From IMG/VR virus record IMGVR_UViG_3300029953_000039, positions 1-54,266 of that record: 54,266 nt of DNA, one strand, 5' to 3'. Numbering within the stretch: position 1 is the stretch's first letter; each line of letters starts with the position of its first letter. The stretch is from a virus. Under the pieces are notes generated by a model. That model was not told where the DNA came from. It saw only the letters and a list, made by a program, of their open reading frames with translations, and made no database searches. Shown here in pieces: positions 47,244 to 53,567 of this stretch. The position numbers were made by a program, and so were the translations under genes.

Positions 47244-47627
47244 ATGAGCGAGTCCTGGACCTCATATTTGCCAGCCATTTTGCAGTGGCCGATGGTTTAC
47301 TGGACTGTTGCCGTCAGCTTCGGCACGGTCTGTTTTGCGAAGACCTTCCCGCCGAAATGGAGGACGCCCTTCGTGACTCAATGCACCGCGCTCCTCGTCA
47401 GCACTCTTATCATGCTCGGCTTCGTAGGTTACAAGTCCATTATCTTTGCTCTGGGGGCGGGCATGATTTGCTCTGCGCTTTCGACCACATTTTACGATTT
47501 TGCCTTGAGCGCCTTGGAAGCCAAGGTTCGCGCTTTTTTCGGTATCTCATCGCAACCCGACTCGCCAACCGTAATCAGCGGAAGCTCTTCTCAATCGCAG
47601 TCAACCCAAACCTCAAACCCAAAATAA
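47244..47627 (+). CDS. Holin candidate (multi-pass membrane protein), 127 aa
   Basis: Three hydrophobic segments at about 15-33 (MVYWTVAVSFGTVCFAKTF), 44-61 (FVTQCTALLVSTLIMLGF) and 64-87 (IIFALGAGMICSALSTTFYD), then a polar Ser/Gln-rich cytoplasmic-type tail. Size and topology match class I phage holins, which form pores to start lysis. It lies in the lysis-like cluster of membrane and lipoprotein genes. Confidence 0.55.
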   Translation: MSESWTSYLPAILQWPMVYWTVAVSFGTVCFAKTFPPKWRTPFVTQCTALLVSTLIMLGFVGYKSIIFALGAGMICSALSTTFYDFALSALEAKVRAFFGISSQPDSPTVISGSSSQSQSTQTSNPK

Positions 47628-47630
47628 ACT

Positions 47631-47936
47631 ATGTCATGGTCAATCGATATTGCAGGTAAGCCAGCCGATGTGAAAGCCGTCGTGCTAGCTGATGCCCAAA
47701 TTCCGCAACCTGTTAAAGACGCCATTGCGCAAGTCGCTGATGGCATCTCTGCGAAAAACGATCATCCTCATTTGGACGGCATCAAGGTCAAGGGACACGG
47801 GCATTTCGGGCCGGAAGATTATTGGAATGGGGTTACGCTTGAGGCTCTGGGTATTAAGATCGCTCCATCGCTTCCCGTCGAGCCGCCGCTGCCCGTCGTT
47901 AAACCTCCCGCGCCCGATTTGACACCTGCCAGCTAA
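47631..47936 (+). CDS. Hypothetical protein, 101 aa
   Basis: MSWSIDIAGKPADVKAVVLA with DAQIPQPVKDAIAQVADGIS and GIKVKGHGHFGPEDYWNG, then a Pro-rich tail. I recall small phage proteins of this type near lysis genes (MSW start, VKDAI helix, GxGH strand). The role is unknown. Confidence 0.5.
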   Translation: MSWSIDIAGKPADVKAVVLADAQIPQPVKDAIAQVADGISAKNDHPHLDGIKVKGHGHFGPEDYWNGVTLEALGIKIAPSLPVEPPLPVVKPPAPDLTPAS

Positions 47937-47949
47937 CCCAAAATCAAAA

Positions 47950-48408
47950 ATGAAAAAACTATTCTTACTCCCCCTCCTAGCCCTCGGCCTCTACGGCTGC
48001 ACGACCGCGCAACTATCCACCTTCGACGCCGACGCCGTTACCGCGCTATCCAGCATTAACGGATTGACCGGCGCGGCCATCGCTTCCGGCGCGTTGCCTA
48101 GCGGTTCCAAAGCTGCCGGGATCGTCACGGACGCCAACACAATAAGCGCGGCCCTCGAAACGATTGCAACGGGCCAGCCTTTGACAACGACTCAATCGAC
48201 CGCGATTGCCACGAGTTTCAAGTCGAACGCCAGCACCACGAATTACGCCGCCCTGGTTCCGCTGATCGTAAATCCTATCGTGCAGCTTGTTCAGGCCAAA
48301 ATCGCATCCGGCGCGACGACGGCACAGGTCCAGACCGCAGAGGTTCAGGCTATTGCCAACGCTCCCACGGCAGTTTCCGCTGCGATTTCAACCGCAACCG
48401 CTCCGTGA
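47950..48408 (+). CDS. Lipoprotein, 152 aa
   Basis: Signal and lipobox MKKLFLLPLLALGLYGC (Cys17 lipidated). The mature chain is Ala/Thr/Ser-rich with amphipathic helices (FDADAVTALSSINGLTGAAI; ALVPLIVNPIVQLVQAKIAS). It is predicted at the outer membrane or periplasmic face of a Gram-negative cell. A lysis or superinfection-exclusion role is possible; family not recognised. Confidence 0.6.
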   Translation: MKKLFLLPLLALGLYGCTTAQLSTFDADAVTALSSINGLTGAAIASGALPSGSKAAGIVTDANTISAALETIATGQPLTTTQSTAIATSFKSNASTTNYAALVPLIVNPIVQLVQAKIASGATTAQVQTAEVQAIANAPTAVSAAISTATAP

Positions 48409-48455
48409 GCTGCACGCCGGACGATCCTTTCCCAGAAGACGAATCGTATTGAGCT

Positions 48456-48848
48456 ATGAGCACCCAAACCGCAATCTTCGTCGGACCGGCTTGGCTTGCC
48501 GAGGTGCTTAAGGATGCCTCCATCGCGATTCAGGTGCTCGAACTCGTAACCGGAAGCTCTGCTGCTGGTGGAACGGTTGCCTCCCCGCCCGCCAGCACTT
48601 CGGTTCTGAGCACGATAGGGAACCTTGTTCCAAAACTGCCGACCGATCCCATAACAGCGGGGATCGACGCAGGCGCGGCCATCGCGGGAGACGTGTCTGC
48701 CGTGGTTAATGCGGAAAACACGCCCACCATGCAAATGGCGCGGCTCAACGTGGCCATCCAAAAATTCATCGCGAAAAATACCGCTGACGTGGACCAGGCT
48801 TTGCGGTCTGGCGATGCGACTAAAGTAGATGAGGATTTATCGCCATAA
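48456..48848 (+). CDS. Hypothetical protein, 130 aa
   Basis: Ala/Val/Thr-rich with a C-terminal helical part (QMARLNVAIQKFIAKNTADV). It lies between two lipoprotein genes, with its stop overlapping the next ATG by one base. Similar in composition to the 47950 lipoprotein but lacking a signal. Not recognised. Confidence 0.5.
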   Translation: MSTQTAIFVGPAWLAEVLKDASIAIQVLELVTGSSAAGGTVASPPASTSVLSTIGNLVPKLPTDPITAGIDAGAAIAGDVSAVVNAENTPTMQMARLNVAIQKFIAKNTADVDQALRSGDATKVDEDLSP

Positions 48849-49144
48849 TGAAAAACCCCGCCCACGCCGCCCTGATCCTAGCCTTCGTGGCCATGGTGAT
48901 TATCGTGCTGTCGTCTTGCGCTACGCCTCCGCTTGCGCCTGCTCCTGACGCGCCCTTGGTGCATCTGACGGTAGGCGACGGTGGATTTTATGTGACGACC
49001 GAGGACAAGTCCGTAATCGTGGCCCAGGGCGTTCCTAGCAGCTACTTCGTGCTCACGCCGAAAGGCTGGTACATGACGCGCCAGCAAGCGATTCTCGCGG
49101 CCAACATTTGCGCCGCCAACCGCAACAAGGGAGTTTGGAAGTAA
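48848..49144 (+). CDS. Lipoprotein, 98 aa
   Basis: Signal with lipobox VIIVLSSC (Cys at residue 24) followed by a Pro/Ala-rich linker (ATPPLAPAPDAP) and a small domain with VGDGGFYVTTEDKSVIVAQG and YMTRQQAILAANICA. It could be an outer-membrane spanin-like subunit partner of the 45820 protein; this is inference. Confidence 0.55.
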   Translation: MKNPAHAALILAFVAMVIIVLSSCATPPLAPAPDAPLVHLTVGDGGFYVTTEDKSVIVAQGVPSSYFVLTPKGWYMTRQQAILAANICAANRNKGVWK

Positions 49145-49165
49145 ACCTCAAAAAGAAAGCAAACC

Positions 49166-49579
49166 ATGTCACGCGAAATTCACGATCACAAAACCAATAC
49201 CACCAACGATAACCTGAGAATCGCCGTAACCGACCAGCCCGGCGCTGGCGGCGCAAATCATCGTTACGAAGTTGTTGGGTTCCAGACAGAGACCAACGCA
49301 TCACGCGCCCCCGGTGGGGATGTGCTGCCCCTTGGTATCGAAATTGGATTGGTGATTCTTTTTCAAAACGGGCCAATTCCCGAAAAAGGAGTCAACGGCG
49401 TGACTCAGGAGGTATTGATCGCCATCGTTATCGACCGGCTCCGCTCGTTCCAGGCTGGGCCTTTTTCGTCCAAGGAAAATGCTGTGGCATTGACTCATTT
49501 GGAAACCGCTTTGCTTTGGCTCCAAAAACGCACGCATGACCGCGTTCGTCGTGGTGTGGAGGGAACGCATCAAAAATGA
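49166..49579 (+). CDS. Possible Acb2/Tad1-type protein (anti-CBASS/anti-Thoeris sponge family), 137 aa
   Basis: Contains NHRYEVVGFQ, LFQNGPIPEKGVNGVTQEVL, IDRLRSFQAGPFSSKENAVA, and ALTHLETALLWLQKRTHDRV with an RRGVEGTH end. This is a very common phage family that I recall as annotated with the Acb2/Tad1 hairpin-type domain, or as DUF7681. Acb2 and Tad1 bind cyclic nucleotide signals of bacterial defence systems. The helical ENAVALTHLETALLWL core fits. Without a search the assignment stays tentative; the protein is real in any case. Confidence 0.5.
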   Translation: MSREIHDHKTNTTNDNLRIAVTDQPGAGGANHRYEVVGFQTETNASRAPGGDVLPLGIEIGLVILFQNGPIPEKGVNGVTQEVLIAIVIDRLRSFQAGPFSSKENAVALTHLETALLWLQKRTHDRVRRGVEGTHQK

Positions 49580-49764
49580 ACCGAAAAGAACTTAGCGATA
49601 CGATGGAAAAAATTCCAGAGCTTACCGCTTGCCTTTACGATCTTGGCTTAATGCCAGAGCAGGTAGCGGAAAACTCAATCAGCGAGGGCAAGATGCTCGC
49701 GATTGCGGCTTATTTTAACGCACTCTATTTGCGCTTGGCGGTCAATCCTGGGTTTGATGTATGA
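49576..49764 (+). CDS. Hypothetical protein, 62 aa
   Basis: ATGA overlap with the previous gene. Helical (RKELSDTMEKIPELTACLYD; EGKMLAIAAYFNALYLRLAV). Not recognised. Confidence 0.55.
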   Translation: MNRKELSDTMEKIPELTACLYDLGLMPEQVAENSISEGKMLAIAAYFNALYLRLAVNPGFDV

Positions 49765-50009
49765 TTCGCTTCCTCCTCCTCTTCACCTTCTGCGTGGCCG
49801 TGGAGCTTTCCGCACTCACGTTGCCTCTCCCGCACTTTCAGTCTGGCGCGCTGACTCACCAAAATACGGCGCAAGCCTTTGAAAATCAAAGGTCAAGCGG
49901 TGGCGCGCAGAATGCACCGCAGAGGCTTTCCGCAACGCTACCGGCCCTGTTGCCTGATTCGATGCTGAGCGAATCGCCGGGTGAGTACGCGGAACAAAAT
50001 TCAAAATGA
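49761..50009 (+). CDS. Small exported protein, 82 aa
   Basis: Signal-like start MIRFLLLFTFCVAVELSALT, then a Gln/Ser/Ala-rich polar chain without structure. ATGA overlap on both sides. It could be periplasmic. Family not recognised. Confidence 0.5.
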   Translation: MIRFLLLFTFCVAVELSALTLPLPHFQSGALTHQNTAQAFENQRSSGGAQNAPQRLSATLPALLPDSMLSESPGEYAEQNSK

Positions 50010-50491
50010 GCACCATCGCACCATTCATGACCATCGGACAAGTGCCGGTTTACAAGCTGTATGACGGCTCATATTGCTTTCTGGCCGGAATGGACATCGA
50101 CGGAGATGGATCGGGCGGCAACCTCGAAAATGATCCCGACTTCCAGCCGACGACATCGCTTCGCAATCCCGATGGCTCTTCGCTTAATTCGCGCGCGGAA
50201 TGCGGAATAGTGCTGCCGGGCAAACTCATGAGAGCCTTTCAGGAAATCGCGCTCGGATGCCGCGCCTATGTGCGGAGCGGTCTTACCGGGCTTTTTACTG
50301 ATGCCGTAGTTGCTGACGGGGGGCCGGACGATAAAATTGGAGAGGCTTTTATCGCAACGGCAAAAATGATGGGCATTCCTACCAGCCCGACGACGGGCGG
50401 GGATCAACAGCCTTTCTACTTCTACCGATTCTGGCCAGCACAAGCCGCCACGGTCAACGGCAAGACCTACCATCTCCAACCGCTTGCCTGA
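50006..50491 (+). CDS. Possible GH75-like (chitosanase-type) protein, 161 aa
   Basis: YKLYDGSYCFLAGMDIDGDG, DPDFQPTTSLRNPDGSSLNS, ECGIVLPGKLM, TGLFTDAVVADGGPDDKIGE and ATAKMMGIPTSPTTGGDQQP follow the order I recall for GH75-type domains (an Asp in MxIDxDGS and a Glu in KIGExS). A glycan-cutting enzyme in the lysis-like cluster would make a candidate endolysin, yet no classic endolysin motif is present and no signal peptide is seen. Start ATG 50006. Confidence 0.45.
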   Translation: MSTIAPFMTIGQVPVYKLYDGSYCFLAGMDIDGDGSGGNLENDPDFQPTTSLRNPDGSSLNSRAECGIVLPGKLMRAFQEIALGCRAYVRSGLTGLFTDAVVADGGPDDKIGEAFIATAKMMGIPTSPTTGGDQQPFYFYRFWPAQAATVNGKTYHLQPLA

Positions 50492-50494
50492 CCC

Positions 50495-50683
50495 ATGACC
50501 TTCGACGAGCTAGTCAGCGAGGTGTTAAAGCTGCCCTCTCTAGGACTGGATTCGTTGGAGCACATTATTCACCGTGAGAGGCTGCGCAGATTGCAGCTTG
50601 CAGGACGAGGCGTTCCTTGGCATCCGGTCAACAAGGATATTGAGCGCCGCGACGAGACGCGGGAAAATTCGGTAGTGACCTAA
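50495..50683 (+). CDS. Hypothetical protein, 62 aa
   Basis: ATG 50495, 3 nt after the previous stop. MTFDELVSEVLKLPSLGLDS then an Arg-rich helix (RERLRRLQLAG). Its stop overlaps tail-to-tail with the leftward gene ending at 50680. Last gene of the rightward late block. Confidence 0.5.
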   Translation: MTFDELVSEVLKLPSLGLDSLEHIIHRERLRRLQLAGRGVPWHPVNKDIERRDETRENSVVT

Positions 50684-50928
50684 TTTGAAAACTTCCGCCG
50701 GTGGAAGCAGAGGAACCATAATCCCATCATGGCCAGCAGGCCGAAGGTCCAACAGAGCGCGACGAAGAGGAAGAAAGGAAGGGGCGGAGACGTGCGAACG
50801 GCGTGGAAAGAAAGCCCGGTAAGGAGTGCCCCCAGTAGGGAACCACGCAACGCAACGAAGCGGAGGCAGCCTTCACTCTGAACTTTGTCCCAGTACCTCT
50901 GAATCGATTTTTCGCGGTATATCCTCAT
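50680..50928 (-). CDS. Two-pass membrane protein, 82 aa
   Basis: Leftward. A basic N-terminus, then hydrophobic helices at about 28-42 (GSLLGALLTGLSFHA) and 50-75 (PFFLFVALCWTFGLLAMMGL). This isolated gene on the opposite strand after the lysis-like cluster looks like a moron-type gene. Function unknown. Confidence 0.55.
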   Translation of the reverse strand: MRIYREKSIQRYWDKVQSEGCLRFVALRGSLLGALLTGLSFHAVRTSPPLPFFLFVALCWTFGLLAMMGLWFLCFHRRKFSN

Positions 50929-50995
50929 TGGTCTTACTCCTCGCCATTAGAGTACCACGTTTCACGCGCAGAGACAGCTTTCAAATGGAGACACT

Positions 50996-51016
50996 ACCCT
51001 AAAGTAACTTTAGGGT
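50996..51016. other. Near-perfect palindrome ACCCTAAAGT-A-ACTTTAGGGT
   Basis: Two 10-bp arms with one base between them, at the 3' end of the leftward gene at 51010; that gene's TAA lies inside. As RNA the 1-nt centre forces a 3- to 5-nt loop. It may end transcription of the 51010 gene or bind a regulator of the 50928 gene. Confidence 0.45.
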
Positions 51017-51780
51017 GCCTGTTCTTCGGCTTTTATTTCCGGCGATGATTTCTTTGCCAATGCTCGCACGAACTGCTTTTTGGAAAAATCCACAAAGTCA
51101 GATAGAGCGTCGAAATCATCGGCGGTTAGCTGCTGTCCAGTAAACACGAGCGTTGCTTCGTTTGCGCCGAGTGGAATTTTGTAGGTAGCTAGCACGTTTC
51201 CTTCTGGTTTTATTGGAGGATTTGGTGGCGGTTTGACTGCCGGGAGAGCAGGAGCATCTGGATCGATGGGGGGTGGATCGTTCTCTTCTTCGTCCTTTGG
51301 TACATCAAGTTTACTATTGGAATCGAGTTTGGCAAAGGCTTTGTTTGCCGTAAACGCCTTAGCCACTTGTTTTGCGCGATCAGGCTTAAAGTTGGATTGA
51401 ACTAAATGGCTTTCCAATACGGATTCGGAACAGTCCCCAAAGTCTCTTAGGAGCGCGGTGAAGGCCTTCGGCATCAAAGCAGATTCCCTGAGCGCATCCT
51501 CTTTTTGCTGGGCGCTAATAGGGTGGATGATTTTAACCGCGAGCGCAGTTACGGTTACTTTACCGCTGGGTCTTTCGATCAACCCATATTCACGTAAAGC
51601 TCCCAGCAAAGTGAGCACTCCGCCGTGAACAGTATTATACCCCATCGCTTTTGCTGCCGTAGCCGCATCAACCGCGCTTCGGCGGCACTCAGCGTGCAAT
51701 TTGGTTGTAAGCTCGACACACTTCTCAAGAGAAAGCGTGGGGGCGCGCGGGCTTCTTTCCTGTATTGATTCTTCGCTCAT
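51010..51780 (-). CDS. Winged-helix-like protein with disordered linker, 256 aa
   Basis: Leftward. Residues 15-150 read SLEKCVELTTKLHAECRRSA, VDAATAAKAMGYN, LLGALREYGLIERPSGKVTV and RDFGDCSESVLESHLVQSNF, a pattern I recall from bacterial and phage proteins with two small winged-helix domains. A Pro-rich linker (about 163-190) leads to a short C-terminal beta domain. Possible DNA binding; role unknown. Transcribed with or beside the tRNA gene. Confidence 0.6.
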   Translation of the reverse strand: MSEESIQERSPRAPTLSLEKCVELTTKLHAECRRSAVDAATAAKAMGYNTVHGGVLTLLGALREYGLIERPSGKVTVTALAVKIIHPISAQQKEDALRESALMPKAFTALLRDFGDCSESVLESHLVQSNFKPDRAKQVAKAFTANKAFAKLDSNSKLDVPKDEEENDPPPIDPDAPALPAVKPPPNPPIKPEGNVLATYKIPLGANEATLVFTGQQLTADDFDALSDFVDFSKKQFVRALAKKSSPEIKAEEQAP

Positions 51781-51914
51781 GCCCCAAATGTATAGATCAT
51801 ACGCTTAACGGCAAGTATAAATGTTGTATATCGAGTGTACCGATGTAAATTACTCTTGCATCCGGTACGAAGTTTGTTACGGTTGGTCTGTCGGGATTGG
51901 TTCTCGACAGCGAA

Positions 51915-51945
51915 AGCCCCGGTCATTCGTGAGAATGCCGGGGCT
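51915..51945. other. Strong hairpin between tRNA and 51780 gene
   Basis: AGCCCCGG-T-CATTC / GAATG-CCGGGGCT: 13 bp with one bulged T and a GTGA loop. On the leftward strand it is followed by TTTCGC. It lies 42 nt downstream of the leftward tRNA gene, so it may end the tRNA transcript. A smaller stem, CTGTCG/CGACAG (51888-51893 with 51905-51910), is next to it. The 206-nt region 51781-51986 has no convincing gene. Confidence 0.5.
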
Positions 51946-51986
51946 AAACCAAGACCAAGATGACCGAAACAACTTAAGTGCCTAAA

Positions 51987-52058
51987 TTGCAGAGGCGGGA
52001 GTTGAACCCGCTTTTTTCAGGTTATGGGCCTGACGGCTTACCGTTTGCCTTCTCCGCG
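51987..52058 (-). tRNA. Initiator tRNA-fMet (anticodon CAT)
   Basis: Leftward, 72 nt. Acceptor CGCGGAG with CTCTGCA pairs six bases and leaves C1 opposite A72 unpaired, the mark of bacterial initiator tRNA. D arm is GGCAAACGGTAAGCC; anticodon arm is TCAGG-CCCATAA-CCTGA with CAT in the middle; variable loop AAAAA; T arm is GCGGG-TTCAACT-CCCGC; discriminator A. The initiator GC pairs of the anticodon stem are only partly kept (G30-C40, G31-C39, but A29-U41). The CCA end is not encoded (TTT follows). Elongator tRNA-Met and tRNA-Ile(CAT) have a paired position 1-72, so initiator is the best call. Confidence 0.88.
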
Positions 52059-52184
52059 AGATTGAGAGTTAGCGCGTCGGGGCATCGGTGTAAATAAAAA
52101 TTCTGTTCCCCCTCTGAAACCCAGCCCGAAAAATAATTTAAAATAAATCTCGACATATTCATAGGAAATGATACATTTCCTCTC

Positions 52185-52946
52185 ATGCACGAGATAAAAA
52201 ATAGATGGACTGGAGCCGTAATTTTCACATCGAAGGATTCCGAAACCCTTTTACATGCCCTTGAAAGGGCCGTCGAAGAAAAAGTAAACCTCGACGGTGC
52301 CAGCCTCGTCGGTGCCAACCTCGTCGGTGCCAACCTCGACGGTGCCAGCCTCGTCGGTGCCAACCTCGACGGTGCCTACCTCGACGGTGCCAGCCTCGTC
52401 GGTGCCTACCTCGACGGTGCCAGCCTCGACGGTGCCAGCCTCGACGGTGCCAGCCTCGTCCGTGCCAACCTCGACGGTGCCAGCCTCGACGGTGCCAACC
52501 TCGACGGTGCCTACCTCGTCGGTGCCAACCTCGTCGGTGCCAACCTCGACGGTGCCAGCCTCGTCGGTGCCAACCTCGTCCGTGCCAACCTCGACGGTGC
52601 CAGCCTCGTCGGTGCCAACCTCGACGGTGCCAGCCTCGATTCCATTAGGAACGATTTTTGGGACGTACTGATTCGGGCACGGCATGAAATCCCTGAACTT
52701 CGCAAGCATTTGGTCGAAGGGAAAGTAGACGGCTCGGTTTATGAAGGTGAGTGTGCTTGCTTGGTGGGCACGATAGCTAATATCAAGCATTGTAAATATG
52801 ACGAAATTAAGGCGCTAAAACCCGATTCAACCAGGCCAATCGAATGCTTTTTTATGGGAATTAAAACCGGGGACACGCCGGAAACGAATCAGATTTCCAA
52901 AATCGTTGTTGGCTGGATAGACGAGTTTGAATCTTTACTGAAATAA
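52185..52946 (+). CDS. Pentapeptide-repeat protein, 253 aa
   Basis: N-terminal segment NRWTGAVIFTSKDSETLLHA, then about 23 pentapeptides A-(N/S/Y)-L-(D/V)-(G/R) at residues 35-150, which should fold into a right-handed quadrilateral beta helix. The C-terminal domain (IRNDFWDVLIRARHEIPELR, GSVYEGECACLVGTIAN, KTGDTPETNQISKIVVGWID) is a conserved companion of pentapeptide repeats in phages, as I recall. Some pentapeptide proteins mimic DNA and act on gyrase; whether this one does is unknown. The repeats show no synonymous change between units. Confidence 0.75.
   Translation: MHEIKNRWTGAVIFTSKDSETLLHALERAVEEKVNLDGASLVGANLVGANLDGASLVGANLDGAYLDGASLVGAYLDGASLDGASLDGASLVRANLDGASLDGANLDGAYLVGANLVGANLDGASLVGANLVRANLDGASLVGANLDGASLDSIRNDFWDVLIRARHEIPELRKHLVEGKVDGSVYEGECACLVGTIANIKHCKYDEIKALKPDSTRPIECFFMGIKTGDTPETNQISKIVVGWIDEFESLLK
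52287..52636 (+). repeat. 15-bp tandem repeat encoding pentapeptides
   Basis: About 23 units of GGTGCCNNCCTCGNC. Variation is limited to AAC/AGC/TAC, GAC/GTC and GGT/CGT (N/S/Y, D/V, G/R). GCC and CTC are identical in every unit. Confidence 0.95.
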
Positions 52947-52950
52947 ATTT

Positions 52951-53157
52951 ATGTCACGAAGCACAGACCCAAAAACGAAGAAGCTCACGGGATTTTTTTA
53001 CGAGGACGAGCACAGGTCAATCAAGAGCGACTGCGCGAAGCTCGGCAAGACTTTCACTGATTACGTTCTCCTTTTGCGTAAGGCTTACAACGCCAACCCA
53101 CCTTTGCGAGTCTCCGACTTGCTGAAAAAGAAGGACAAGAAAGTGAGCGCGTCATGA
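52951..53157 (+). CDS. Small basic protein, 68 aa
   Basis: ATG 52951. STDPKTKKLTGFFYEDEHRS, IKSDCAKLGKTFTDYVLLLR: a helical middle that resembles a ribbon-helix-helix regulator (strand, helix, TFTDYV helix). Ends Lys-rich. ATGA overlap with the next gene. Confidence 0.5.
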   Translation: MSRSTDPKTKKLTGFFYEDEHRSIKSDCAKLGKTFTDYVLLLRKAYNANPPLRVSDLLKKKDKKVSAS

Positions 53158-53402
53158 GTGCGCCTATTGCTGACGGCGGAGCGGCGTTCCCGTCAAGCGA
53201 GATGTACGATAATGAAGGTCGTGTGATTACCGTTTTCAAAGAAAACGGCATGACGCTGCGAGATTATTTTGCGGCGGCGAGTCTTCCGGTTCTTACGAAA
53301 TTATGGCAAGACGCGAGTTGCACCACAGACGCAGAATTGGTTGCAGCCGAGGCGTATCATATTGCCGACGCCATGATCGAAGCGCGAAAGGCCGTCAAAT
53401 GA
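53154..53402 (+). CDS. Conserved small phage protein, 82 aa
   Basis: GGAAFPSSEMYDNEGRVITV then NGMTLRDYFAAASLPVLTKL and AAEAYHIADAMIEARKAV. The GMTLRDYFAAxAL...AYxxADAMxxAR pattern is a widespread phage family I recall, of unknown function. Its stop overlaps the next ATG. Confidence 0.65.
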   Translation: MSAPIADGGAAFPSSEMYDNEGRVITVFKENGMTLRDYFAAASLPVLTKLWQDASCTTDAELVAAEAYHIADAMIEARKAVK

Positions 53403-53557
53403 TCCCCTCCCGCCTGCCTGCCCGCGCCCGGAACCTCGGCATCGCGTCCGCCGCGTGGCCTGTGAGCAATCTCACCGCCCAGGACATCATCAACATCGGG
53501 CGTGAAGCTCGTGACACCGAGCGCGTCGGAAAGATCACAACCAAACCACAGAAATAA
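53399..53557 (+). CDS. Hypothetical protein, 52 aa
   Basis: ATG 53399 in an ATGA overlap. Basic, Arg/Ala-rich start (IPSRLPARARNLGIASAAWP), polar end. Not recognised. Confidence 0.5.
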   Translation: MIPSRLPARARNLGIASAAWPVSNLTAQDIINIGREARDTERVGKITTKPQK

Positions 53558-53567
53558 AAACCACCTC

